Below are positions 1-5,520 of a stretch of DNA of 7,087 nucleotides, one piece after another (the stretch's first letter is position 1; each line of letters opens with the position of its first letter). The translations under genes were made by a program, and so were the position numbers. A model generated the notes under the pieces. The model was not told the origin of the DNA. It did no database searches and worked only from the letters and a program-made list of their open reading frames with translations. This DNA is from Candidatus Colwellbacteria bacterium RIFCSPHIGHO2_02_FULL_45_17 (GTDB lineage Bacteria; Patescibacteriota; Minisyncoccia; UBA6257; Colwellbacteraceae). Location of the stretch: the NCBI GenBank assembly GCA_001817685.1, contig MHIV01000023.1:1-7087 (forward strand), written 5' to 3'.

Positions 1-287
1 GTCCCCTTTACCGCTGGATTGTCTTTCTCCATTGACGCAATCGCTAGCTCGAAGCTGTCGATAACAGTGATTATATCGCTAATCATGTCCTCGTTTGCAA
101 ACTGCACCACCTGCTCCAGGCGCCTCAGCTCATCTCTTTTATAATTGATAAGGTCGGCCTTGGCACGCTTCCATCCATCGAGATATTCATCCCTTTCGGT
201 CTTTGCCCTTTTCAACTCGTCCTTAACATCCTTCCTATCCTTCTTAGGGCCTGCTTCTTCTTTGGGGTCTTTGTCTTTGTCTGACAT
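1..287 (-). CDS. grpE: GrpE, DnaK nucleotide exchange factor (N-terminal part, cut by window edge)
   Basis: Reading the minus strand from ATG at 287-285 gives 95 codons with no stop before the window edge. GrpE is the cytosolic cofactor that releases ADP from the chaperone DnaK. Residues 1-25 are a charged, low-complexity tail rich in D, K and E. Residues about 22-65 form a long helix containing ERDEYLDGWKRAKADLINYK, the typical GrpE coiled-coil signature. FANEDMISDIITVIDSFELA (63-82) matches the family's next conserved block. The C-terminal beta domain lies outside the window. A good sigma-70-like promoter sits just upstream (307-335), so grpE starts its own transcript after recR. No Shine-Dalgarno is visible. 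In many bacteria hrcA precedes grpE; here recR does. A dnaK or dnaJ gene beyond the left edge is expected but unseen. Confidence 0.93.
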   Translation of the reverse strand, partial: MSDKDKDPKEEAGPKKDRKDVKDELKRAKTERDEYLDGWKRAKADLINYKRDELRRLEQVVQFANEDMISDIITVIDSFELAIASMEKDNPAVKG

Positions 288-306
288 AAGGTAAATTAGC
301 ACTAGT

Positions 307-335
307 AATGTAATGAAATGGGCCTACCGAGTCAA
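307..335 (-). promoter_or_regulatory. Sigma-70-like promoter of grpE
   Basis: On the minus strand, -35 TTGACT (335-330, 5 of 6 to consensus) and -10 TACATT (312-307, 4 of 6) are separated by exactly 17 bases. The predicted start of transcription is near 300, leaving only about 12 bases before the grpE ATG at 287. The -35 lies in the loop of an inverted repeat (315-343). Confidence 0.6.
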
Positions 336-343
336 CCCATTTC
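315..343. repeat. Inverted repeat around the grpE -35 box (operator-like)
   Basis: GAAATGGG (315-322) and CCCATTTC (336-343) are perfect 8-base inverted arms with a 13-base loop. A T-G and an A-T pair extend the stem outward. The arms flank the grpE -35 box and enter the -10/-35 spacer, where a repressor site could sit. As a minus-strand RNA the stem is not followed by a U tract, so it is a poor terminator for the recR transcript. On the plus strand a T6 run (349-354) follows, but no plus-strand gene precedes it. Confidence 0.45.
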
Positions 344-363
344 GTGGATTTTTTATAGACGGA

Positions 364-966
364 CTACGAACGTCCCTCAATTGCGCTTCCCAAAGTATCC
401 TCGTCTGCAAATTCTATCTCTCCTCCGGTCGGGATGCCGCGACCAAGACGTGAGACTTTATTTGCAAACTGCCTCATACTTTCTGTAATTATAGCCGCGA
501 TTATGTCTCCCTCCGTTGTCGGATTTATGGCGACGACAATCTCTTCCGCTTTTCCGTCCAATTCTTTCTCGATCCATTTCTTCAGACTTTGTAAGCGTAG
601 TTTTTGCTCTGTCTCAAGAATCCCGTTTTTCTTCAGATCGCCCAATACTAAATAGCGTCCGTTAAATTTCCCAGTGTTTTCAATCGATAATATATCTGTC
701 TCTTTTTCCACTATCGCTATCGCGGCTCTATTTCTATTCTTGTCACTACAGAAATCGCATAGTCCTTCTTTATTCTCGCTCAGATAAAAACATTGTGAGC
801 AAATGCTTATATGCTTGAAATCAGCTACGGTTCGGGCGAAATCCTCCTGAAAGGCCTTTCCCTGTCTAACAAAATAAAAGGCCAAACGGATTGCTTGGCG
901 CGGGCCTATGCCAGGGAGGCTTGAAAAAATATCAACGAATCGCTTGATCGATTTCGGTGTCTTCAT
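364..966 (-). CDS. recR: Recombination mediator protein RecR
   Basis: RecR is a ring-forming DNA-binding protein that works with RecO (and RecF) to load RecA at gaps. The 200-residue length is normal. Domains run in the family order. A helix-hairpin-helix with LPGIGPRQA lies at 17-25. A C4 zinc finger follows with C56, C59, C70 and C73. The Toprim domain has IVEKETDILSIENTG (85-99) and AINPTTEGD (147-154). The C-terminal signature SRLGRGIPTGGEIEF is at 172-186, followed by TLGSAIEGR. The start at 966 places the LPGIG motif at the usual distance from the N-terminus, even though it overlaps the dnaB 3' end by 35 bases, so translation is probably coupled. The partners dnaX and ybaB that often flank recR elsewhere are not here. 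It is the last gene of the cysS-dnaB-recR operon. Confidence 0.97.
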   Translation of the reverse strand: MKTPKSIKRFVDIFSSLPGIGPRQAIRLAFYFVRQGKAFQEDFARTVADFKHISICSQCFYLSENKEGLCDFCSDKNRNRAAIAIVEKETDILSIENTGKFNGRYLVLGDLKKNGILETEQKLRLQSLKKWIEKELDGKAEEIVVAINPTTEGDIIAAIITESMRQFANKVSRLGRGIPTGGEIEFADEDTLGSAIEGRS

Positions 967-2314
967 ACTGATGTGTTTCGTCTATGTTTTGGAAGCTTGC
1001 TTTCTGTTTGTCGAAATATAGTCTTACTGTTCCCTGTGGTCCGTTCCTGTGTTTGGCTATAATTATTTCCGTTATATTCTCAGTCTCCGAAGAAACTTCC
1101 ATCTTTCCTGCATCTTTCGGATAAATAAACATTACAACGTCTGCGTCCTGTTCGATAGAGCCCGATTCTCTTAAATCTGACAGTCTAGGGATTTTTACCT
1201 CTCGCTGGTCAACTGCGCGCGACAGCTGTGAGACTGCTAGCACGGGAATGTCGAGCTCTCTCGCTATGCCCTTTAGCCCGCGCGAAGTTTCTGTTACCTG
1301 CTGGACAATGCTCTCCATAGCGTTCCTTGGCTGAATCAACTGGAGATAATCTACAACGATAAGTCCCAATTGGCCGTACTCCGCCTTGAGTCTTCTCGCC
1401 ATCGAGCGGATCTGAACGATGTTCGGAGACGGGGTATCATCTATAAAAAGTGGCGCGTTGTTTAATTTGTCGAACGCGGATTGGATCATCCCAAAATCCC
1501 TCTCGTCGTTCAATCTCCCAGTGCGAAGTTTCCACAAATCGACCTGGGCCTCTGCTGCTATAAACCTGTCTATAACTTGCTCTCTCGACATCTCGAGCGA
1601 AAACACCCCAACCGGAATTCCTTCAACCACGGCAACGTGTCTCGCGATATCGAGGACAAAAGATGTCTTTCCAAATGAAGGTCGTGCGCCGACAACTATA
1701 AATTCTGACCTCTGCAGTCCAGACAGGAGGTTATCAAGGCCAGTGAATCCTGTTGGAACGCCTCTGAATCTTTCGCCTTCGCCGTGGTGAAGTTTTTCGA
1801 TTCTTTCGTATGCCTCTTTAAGATCATCTTTTATCGGCGAGAAATATCTAACGACTGACTTCTGTGACACTGCAAAAATTTTTTGTTCCACCTCATCGAG
1901 GAGTTGGTCCAAATCTCCGCTGTCGCCGAACGCGTCTTCAGCGACCGCTGAGGAGACTTTAATTAAATCCCTTAGTATGCTTTTCTCTTTAACAATCTTT
2001 GCGTAATGGGCTATGTGGGATGCGGTGGGAACTGCATTTACCAATTCTGTGAGATAGCTCGAACCACCGACTGCATTTAGCTGTTTAGAGCGCTTGAGTT
2101 CCGTAGTAACACTTAAGATGTCTATTGGCTCGTTGTCACCCCAGAGCTTGAGAATTGCGCCATAAATAATTCCGTGCGCTTTTTTATAAAAATCTTCCTC
2201 GGCGAGAATATCGTCAACAGATGCAATCGCGCTTTTATCAATCATTAAAGCGCCTAGCACAGATTGCTCTGCGTCCAGATCTTGCGGTGGAATTCTTACA
2301 TCTTTGTTGGCCAT
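932..2314 (-). CDS. dnaB: Replicative DNA helicase DnaB
   Basis: DnaB is the hexameric 5'-3' helicase that unwinds DNA at the replication fork and contacts primase. The 460 residues match the family length and no intein interrupts it. The N-terminal helical domain spans about 8-150 (PQDLDAEQSVLGALM at 10-24). The RecA-like ATPase domain follows. It has Walker A GARPSFGKTS (209-218), catalytic-glutamate motif FSLEMS (238-243), Walker B LIVVDYLQL (318-326), SQLSRAVDQR (362-371), LSDLRESGSIEQDAD (378-392) and the arginine-finger region KHRNGPQG (421-428). The start at 2314 overlaps the cysS stop by 19 bases. It is supported by an AAGGA Shine-Dalgarno 8 bases upstream, the only convincing one in the window. 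The 3' end overlaps recR. Confidence 0.98.
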   Translation of the reverse strand: MANKDVRIPPQDLDAEQSVLGALMIDKSAIASVDDILAEEDFYKKAHGIIYGAILKLWGDNEPIDILSVTTELKRSKQLNAVGGSSYLTELVNAVPTASHIAHYAKIVKEKSILRDLIKVSSAVAEDAFGDSGDLDQLLDEVEQKIFAVSQKSVVRYFSPIKDDLKEAYERIEKLHHGEGERFRGVPTGFTGLDNLLSGLQRSEFIVVGARPSFGKTSFVLDIARHVAVVEGIPVGVFSLEMSREQVIDRFIAAEAQVDLWKLRTGRLNDERDFGMIQSAFDKLNNAPLFIDDTPSPNIVQIRSMARRLKAEYGQLGLIVVDYLQLIQPRNAMESIVQQVTETSRGLKGIARELDIPVLAVSQLSRAVDQREVKIPRLSDLRESGSIEQDADVVMFIYPKDAGKMEVSSETENITEIIIAKHRNGPQGTVRLYFDKQKASFQNIDETHQYEDTEIDQAIR

Positions 2315-3705
2315 ACGAAGGGTCCTTCGCTAGTATCTTCTACTATGTATCCTAGCTTTTCTATCTTCGCCCTTAAAGTATCTGCCTTAGTAAACTGTTT
2401 ATGAATCCTGGATCTCTCTCGCTCCACGACTAATTTTCTTATCTCGGCCGGCGGTTTTGCCAGTTTGTCTGAGTTGTTTAGACCTAATCCTAGTATATTG
2501 TCGAACTCAAGAAGGAGCTTCCTTTTTAAAATCGCGCTCACTTTATTATCAGCTATAAGCTCGTGTACTACTGCCAACGCCTTGGAAATGTTTAAATCGT
2601 CGTTTACAGAGGCAAAAAATGCCTTTTCGTATTTCTTTGTGTCTCCTTTCTTGCCACTCTCTTTTCCAATAAAGCCAAAGAGTGCGAAATCGTGGTAAAG
2701 CTTGTGAAGTGCGCTTTGCGCTCCGCTTAATGCTTCCCACGTAAAGTTTAACCTCGCCCGATAATGTGAACCTAGGGCTAAATATCGAAATGATAAGGGA
2801 TTATATCCTTTGGCAACAAGATCTTGCGGAATAAAAGCGTTTCCTTCTGATTTTCCCATCCGTTTCCCATCCACCATCATGAATCGTCCGTGCACCCAGT
2901 ATTTTACAAATTGCTTACCTGTGGCGGCCTCACTTTGTGCTATTTCGTTTTCATGATGAATTGCGATGTGATCTTCACCCCCAGAATGTATCTCAAAAGT
3001 TTTCCCAAGATATCTCATAGACATCGCGGAGCACTCAATGTGCCACCCAGGAAATCCAACACCCCACTGACTTTTCCATTCCATCTGTCTTTTCTCATTT
3101 GGTTTGCTGAATTTCCAGAGCGCGAAGTCGGCGGGGTTCTTCTTTCCAGCTACTGGTTCTACGCGAGCACCGGCTCTCTTTCCCCCAGTCTGTTGAGAAA
3201 GTTTGCCGTATGATTTGAATTTGCTCGTGTCAAAGTATACGCCGTCTTTAATGGTATACGTGTATCCCTTTTTCTCGAGAGTTCGGATAAGCGCAATCAT
3301 TTCTTTGATGTGCGCGGTTGCTTTTACGAGTTTGGTGGGCGAAAGAATATTTAAAACCCGCAAATCCCCTAGAAACGCGTCGGTATAATATTTCGCCACT
3401 TCTAACGCTGATTTACCTTCCCTTTTCGCGGATTCTTCTATACGGTCCTTGCCTACATCTGCATCACCAAGGTTGTCTCCGGTGAGATGCCCAACGTCGG
3501 TCACATTCATTATGTGCTTTACACGATACCCTTCCCGAACAAGTGCTCGCTTAAGCAAATCGTTTAAGATAAACGTCCGATAATTTCCTAGGTGTTGGTT
3601 ACTGTATACTGTCGGTCCACAAGCATAAAAACCGACCGCTCCTCGTTTAATCGGTTTGAATACTTCCTTTCTCCTTGAGAGAGTATTGTAGAGATTAAGC
3701 ATCAT
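2296..3705 (-). CDS. cysS: Cysteine--tRNA ligase (CysRS, class I)
   Basis: This cytosolic enzyme charges tRNA-Cys with cysteine using ATP. The length of 469 residues is typical. The catalytic Rossmann fold begins with FYACGPTVY (26-34) and the HIGH-equivalent HLGN (38-41). Zinc ligands are inferred by alignment to E. coli C28, C209, H234 and E238; the matching residues are C29, C225 (GWHIECSAM), H250 and E254. The KMSKS loop reads KRMGKSEGN (281-289), a tolerated variant. A short C-terminal DALR-type domain ends with a family-typical segment, IVEDTSEGPFVW (454-465). The start is either Met1 (3705) or Met2 (3702), because the gene begins ATGATG. The extended -10 box immediately upstream puts the transcript start close to these codons, so I cannot decide between them. 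It is the first gene of the cysS-dnaB-recR operon. Confidence 0.97.
   Translation of the reverse strand: MMLNLYNTLSRRKEVFKPIKRGAVGFYACGPTVYSNQHLGNYRTFILNDLLKRALVREGYRVKHIMNVTDVGHLTGDNLGDADVGKDRIEESAKREGKSALEVAKYYTDAFLGDLRVLNILSPTKLVKATAHIKEMIALIRTLEKKGYTYTIKDGVYFDTSKFKSYGKLSQQTGGKRAGARVEPVAGKKNPADFALWKFSKPNEKRQMEWKSQWGVGFPGWHIECSAMSMRYLGKTFEIHSGGEDHIAIHHENEIAQSEAATGKQFVKYWVHGRFMMVDGKRMGKSEGNAFIPQDLVAKGYNPLSFRYLALGSHYRARLNFTWEALSGAQSALHKLYHDFALFGFIGKESGKKGDTKKYEKAFFASVNDDLNISKALAVVHELIADNKVSAILKRKLLLEFDNILGLGLNNSDKLAKPPAEIRKLVVERERSRIHKQFTKADTLRAKIEKLGYIVEDTSEGPFVWPTKM
2316..2329 (-). promoter_or_regulatory. dnaB ribosome binding site inside a small hairpin
   Basis: On the minus strand AAGGA (2327-2323) lies 8 bases before the dnaB ATG (2314-2312), inside the last codons of cysS. 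The surrounding 14 bases, CGAAGGACCCTTCG (2329-2316), are self-complementary and could fold as a 5-bp stem with loop GACC. That would partly hide the ribosome site until ribosomes finishing cysS open it. Confidence 0.5.
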
Positions 3706-3709
3706 AGGA

Positions 3710-3718
3710 ATTATAACA
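3710..3718 (-). promoter_or_regulatory. Extended -10 promoter of the cysS-dnaB-recR operon
   Basis: On the minus strand TGTTATAAT (3718-3710) is a perfect TATAAT hexamer with the TGn extension. No TTGACA-like -35 is found 16-18 bases upstream, which is usual for extended -10 promoters. The hexamer ends only four bases before the first cysS ATG (3705), so the expected transcription start is about 3703-3705 and the mRNA would be leaderless. Confidence 0.55.
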
Positions 3719-3743
3719 AAAGATAAACGGCTATCTCTAGCCG
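3714..3743 (-). terminator. Intrinsic terminator of rplU
   Basis: In the minus-strand transcript CGGCTA (3743-3738), loop GAGA (a GNRA-type tetraloop) and TAGCCG (3733-3728) form a perfect 6-bp hairpin followed by the T-rich tail TTTATCTTTTGTTA. The hairpin contains the rplU stop codon (3739-3737). Its tail runs into the cysS promoter, so two functions share about 30 bases. Confidence 0.7.
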
Positions 3744-4048
3744 CCTATCTTTACAATTTCCACTTCCGTGAATGGTTGTCTGTGCCCCTTCTTCTTTCTG
3801 TAACGTGTTTTGGCGTGATATCTAAAAACTATGACTTTGTCGGCCCTACCCTGTTTTAGCACTTTCGCCTCGACTTTTGCTCCGCCAACTACAGGCGTCC
3901 CTATTTTAGTCCCCATATCATCACTTACTAGTAATACCTTATCAAACACAAAGACCTTGCCCTCTTCGGCATCCAATTTCTCCACCCTTAATTTCTTACC
4001 CTCGGAAACCCTGTATTGTTTTCCGCCTGTTTCTATTACCGCAAACAT
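3737..4048 (-). CDS. rplU: 50S ribosomal protein bL21
   Basis: bL21 binds 23S rRNA in the large ribosomal subunit. The 103 residues equal the usual length. The protein starts MFAVIETGGKQYRV, the conserved bL21 beginning. It ends with KTRYRKKKGHRQPFTEVEI (80-98), which carries the family signature KKGHRQ. In most bacteria rplU is followed by rpmA (bL27) and obg. Here a terminator overlaps the stop codon and cysS follows, so the gene is a single-gene transcription unit with its own promoter and terminator. No Shine-Dalgarno lies before the ATG, which fits the nearly leaderless transcript predicted from the promoter position. Confidence 0.97.
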   Translation of the reverse strand: MFAVIETGGKQYRVSEGKKLRVEKLDAEEGKVFVFDKVLLVSDDMGTKIGTPVVGGAKVEAKVLKQGRADKVIVFRYHAKTRYRKKKGHRQPFTEVEIVKIGG

Positions 4049-4057
4049 AGCCGTTCT

Positions 4058-4086
4058 ATTAAAGCCCCTAGGTTCTTTTCAGTCAA
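4058..4086 (-). promoter_or_regulatory. Sigma-70-like promoter of rplU
   Basis: On the minus strand -35 TTGACT (4086-4081) and -10 TTTAAT (4063-4058), each 5 of 6 to consensus, are separated by exactly 17 bases. The transcript would start near 4051, about three bases before the rplU ATG (4048-4046). The -35 begins three bases after the stop codon of the upstream membrane-protein gene (4092-4090). Confidence 0.7.
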
Positions 4087-4089
4087 GCG

Positions 4090-4425
4090 TCAGTTTATCC
4101 CAGCGATATTAACAGAGGCCACAAGAAATAAGAGGGTGATAAGAAGTGTCACTGCCCCTATCGCGTACGACAAGAATTTCTCACGATTATAAACTTCAAG
4201 CGCAAGCACAAAATTGAGAATGATAATAAAGGCCACTGTTCCTAGAAGTCCAAAAAAAGTTCCAGAGCCTCCAAGAAGCCCCGCTTCATTCTTTACTGGA
4301 TCAAATCTTATTATGAGCGACCCGCCCGGCTCCTGAGGCAATCCCACTAATCCGATTAAGGCAGATGCCACGAGTAGTAGCACGCCCCCACCGAACATGA
4401 GAACGATGAGCTTGTTCCTTAGCAT
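4090..4425 (-). CDS. Small three-helix membrane protein of unknown function
   Basis: The product has 111 residues and is mostly hydrophobic. I predict three membrane helices. The first is at about 6-29 (LIVLMFGGGVLLLVASALIG), the second at about 56-77 (TFFGLLGTVAFIIILNFVLA) and the third at about 86-107 (YAIGAVTLLITLLFLVASV). Between helices 1 and 2 is a roughly 25-residue polar loop with IIRFDPVKNEAGLLGG. Between 2 and 3 is a short charged turn, YNREKFLS. No signal-peptidase site, cysteine or catalytic motif is evident. The start codon shares one base with the isomerase stop codon (TAATG), which suggests translational coupling and possibly shared function. Similar small proteins with an FD loop and a RE(K/R)FLSY turn seem familiar from Patescibacteria, but that is recollection, not a search. 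I cannot assign a function. Confidence 0.8.
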   Translation of the reverse strand: MLRNKLIVLMFGGGVLLLVASALIGLVGLPQEPGGSLIIRFDPVKNEAGLLGGSGTFFGLLGTVAFIIILNFVLALEVYNREKFLSYAIGAVTLLITLLFLVASVNIAGIN

Positions 4426-5387
4426 TACAAAAGTTTTTTGAATTCCTCAACCATTGGGACCCGCCCAGCCTCTACGCCGTACTGCTCTGCAGTGCAGTAA
4501 GTCGTCCAGTCAGCAAGCATAAGCGAGTTGAATATTTTTGTGGCGCGTGTTTGGCCCTCCAGATCCACCACTGTAACGGGCAGTCCCCTATCCTTGTATA
4601 GCTTCTCGAGCACATTCATCCTTATTGTTATGCGCTTATCATCATCGCTGTCCTTCAAAATTATGAAATGCATATTCTTAGAAAGTTTGCGCGTACCCTC
4701 CACAACATCGAACCCAGTCATTTCGTTGTGATTTAACTCCGGCAATGTATTATAAAACGCGGGAATTTTCCCCGTCTCGTTGAACTTTATTTTCCAATTG
4801 TAAGCAAGTGTTTGATTGCGCCTTGAACTGTATATAACGGGGACTTTACCGGTCAGTTTTTCGGCAAGCACCTTGCCTTCTTTTCCTAAGTCGCTATTTA
4901 GCGACTCGACTAATTTCCTGACTTCATTGAATAGCTCTTCTTCTCCGAGAAGTTTCAGCACTGCGCGGATCATAAACCCAAGTGACATTCTTGGCTGGAT
5001 GCCGGTGTCCGGTAATTTTATGTATGGGATTTTCTCTTTCTCCGCAATCTCCAATAACTTGCCTCCTATCGAAATTGCTACAACTTTCAGGTTTCTTTTT
5101 ATGGCTTCGTCAAAAAAATCCAATGTTTCTTCGGTGTTGCCAGAATACGAAATTGCTACATAGAGTCGCTTATCTTCGTCTTGTCTCAAAAAAGTCGGGA
5201 GACCGTATTCGTGGTGCGTTACTATATCGAGTTCTGGTTTTAGCGCACGGAGAATCCCCGCGACAAGTCCAGACCCCCCCATCCCACCTATTACAGCAAA
5301 TTCAAACTCACCGATTTTTTCGCCATTAACAATCTCCGGCTCGTATTTGAACTGTTGCGGAAAGTTTTTGATTGTTTCTATAAGCAT
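4425..5387 (-). CDS. SIS-domain bifunctional phosphoglucose/phosphomannose isomerase
   Basis: This cytosolic enzyme family interconverts glucose-6-phosphate or mannose-6-phosphate with fructose-6-phosphate. Numbering here is from the preferred start at 5387 (320 residues). Two SIS folds are present. The first has AVIGGMGGSGLVAGIL (31-46) and the phosphate-binding AISYSGNTEET (78-88). QPRMSLG (131-137) carries the conserved arginine. NETGKIPAF and PELNHNE carry glutamate 204 and histidine 220. Their 16-residue separation matches the catalytic E203/H219 pair of the Pyrobaculum enzyme. The C-terminal helix region is LMLADWTTYCTAEQYGVEAG (289-308). An in-frame ATG at 5423 would add 12 residues, but that stretch is nearly identical to the tRNA-Glu 3' end and is probably not coding. 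Family N-termini resemble MLIETIKNFPQQF. The gene overlaps the downstream membrane-protein gene by one base. Confidence 0.9.
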   Translation of the reverse strand: MLIETIKNFPQQFKYEPEIVNGEKIGEFEFAVIGGMGGSGLVAGILRALKPELDIVTHHEYGLPTFLRQDEDKRLYVAISYSGNTEETLDFFDEAIKRNLKVVAISIGGKLLEIAEKEKIPYIKLPDTGIQPRMSLGFMIRAVLKLLGEEELFNEVRKLVESLNSDLGKEGKVLAEKLTGKVPVIYSSRRNQTLAYNWKIKFNETGKIPAFYNTLPELNHNEMTGFDVVEGTRKLSKNMHFIILKDSDDDKRITIRMNVLEKLYKDRGLPVTVVDLEGQTRATKIFNSLMLADWTTYCTAEQYGVEAGRVPMVEEFKKLL

Positions 5388-5400
5388 TTTAGTTTTGTTT

Positions 5401-5419
5401 TGTGACCCCGCGGGGAATC
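5401..5419 (-). repeat. Partial copy of the tRNA-Glu 3' end (direct repeat)
   Basis: TGTGACCCCGCGGGGAATC here matches 17 of 19 bases of TGTGACCCCAGGGGGAATC at 5568-5586, which spans the tRNA-Glu T-arm 3' strand, acceptor 3' strand and discriminator. The orientation is the same as the tRNA, 167 bases away. Similarity continues weakly into ACAAAA on the tRNA-distal side. It lies just before, or at, the N-terminus of the isomerase gene. Confidence 0.6.
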
Positions 5420-5435
5420 TCACATAAACACAATT

Positions 5436-5497
5436 TTTGCCCCGACCCCCTTACTTTAGAAACCCACGGTTTCTAATGTCTTCCTACACGGGGCAAA
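5436..5497. repeat. Nested pair of perfect 9-bp inverted repeats
   Basis: The outer arms TTTGCCCCG (5436-5444) and CGGGGCAAA (5489-5497) enclose the inner hairpin TTAGAAACC (5456-5464), loop CAC, GGTTTCTAA (5468-5476). Both stems are perfect. In the minus-strand transcript this would form a stem, an internal loop of 11 and 12 bases, and an apical hairpin upstream of the isomerase gene. Neither orientation has a U tract after it, so it is not an ordinary terminator. Confidence 0.55.
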
Positions 5498-5520
5498 GGG
5501 TTCGATTCCCCATTCAGGGA
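5448..5520 (+). pseudogene. Possible tRNA remnant on the plus strand
   Basis: The plus strand carries a T-arm-like GGGTTCGATTCCCC (5498-5511), identical over 14 bases to the T-arm of the minus-strand tRNA-Glu. Counting back, a 73-base tRNA would span 5448-5520, with 5 of 7 acceptor pairs and a 4-bp D-stem TAGA/TCTA. The anticodon stem does not pair, the T-stem keeps only 3 bp and D-loop landmarks are wrong. It is either a decayed tRNA or only a copied 3' end. Confidence 0.25.

Noticed and set aside
315..354. Intrinsic terminator on the plus strand (stem then T6)
   Set aside because: No plus-strand gene precedes it, the T run starts five bases after the stem, and the stem sits on the grpE promoter.
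434..655. Plus-strand open frames opposite recR, and similar ones opposite dnaB, cysS, rplU, the isomerase and murF
   Set aside because: All lie antisense to well-supported genes, show no recognisable domain and have composition expected of shadow frames.
932..2314. Intein or insertion in dnaB
   Set aside because: The ATPase motifs are continuous and the length is normal.
2549..2740. Minus-strand 63-residue frame inside cysS
   Set aside because: It is an alternative frame within a gene with strong family motifs; no start signal or motif supports it.
4090..4092. Alternative genetic code with UGA read as glycine
   Set aside because: The membrane-protein gene ends at TGA, with the rplU promoter immediately downstream, and conserved proteins contain no internal TGA.
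5448..5520. A complete second tRNA gene on the plus strand
   Set aside because: The T-loop and length fit, but the anticodon stem has no pairing, the T-stem keeps three pairs and the D-loop lacks normal landmarks. Kept only as a possible remnant.
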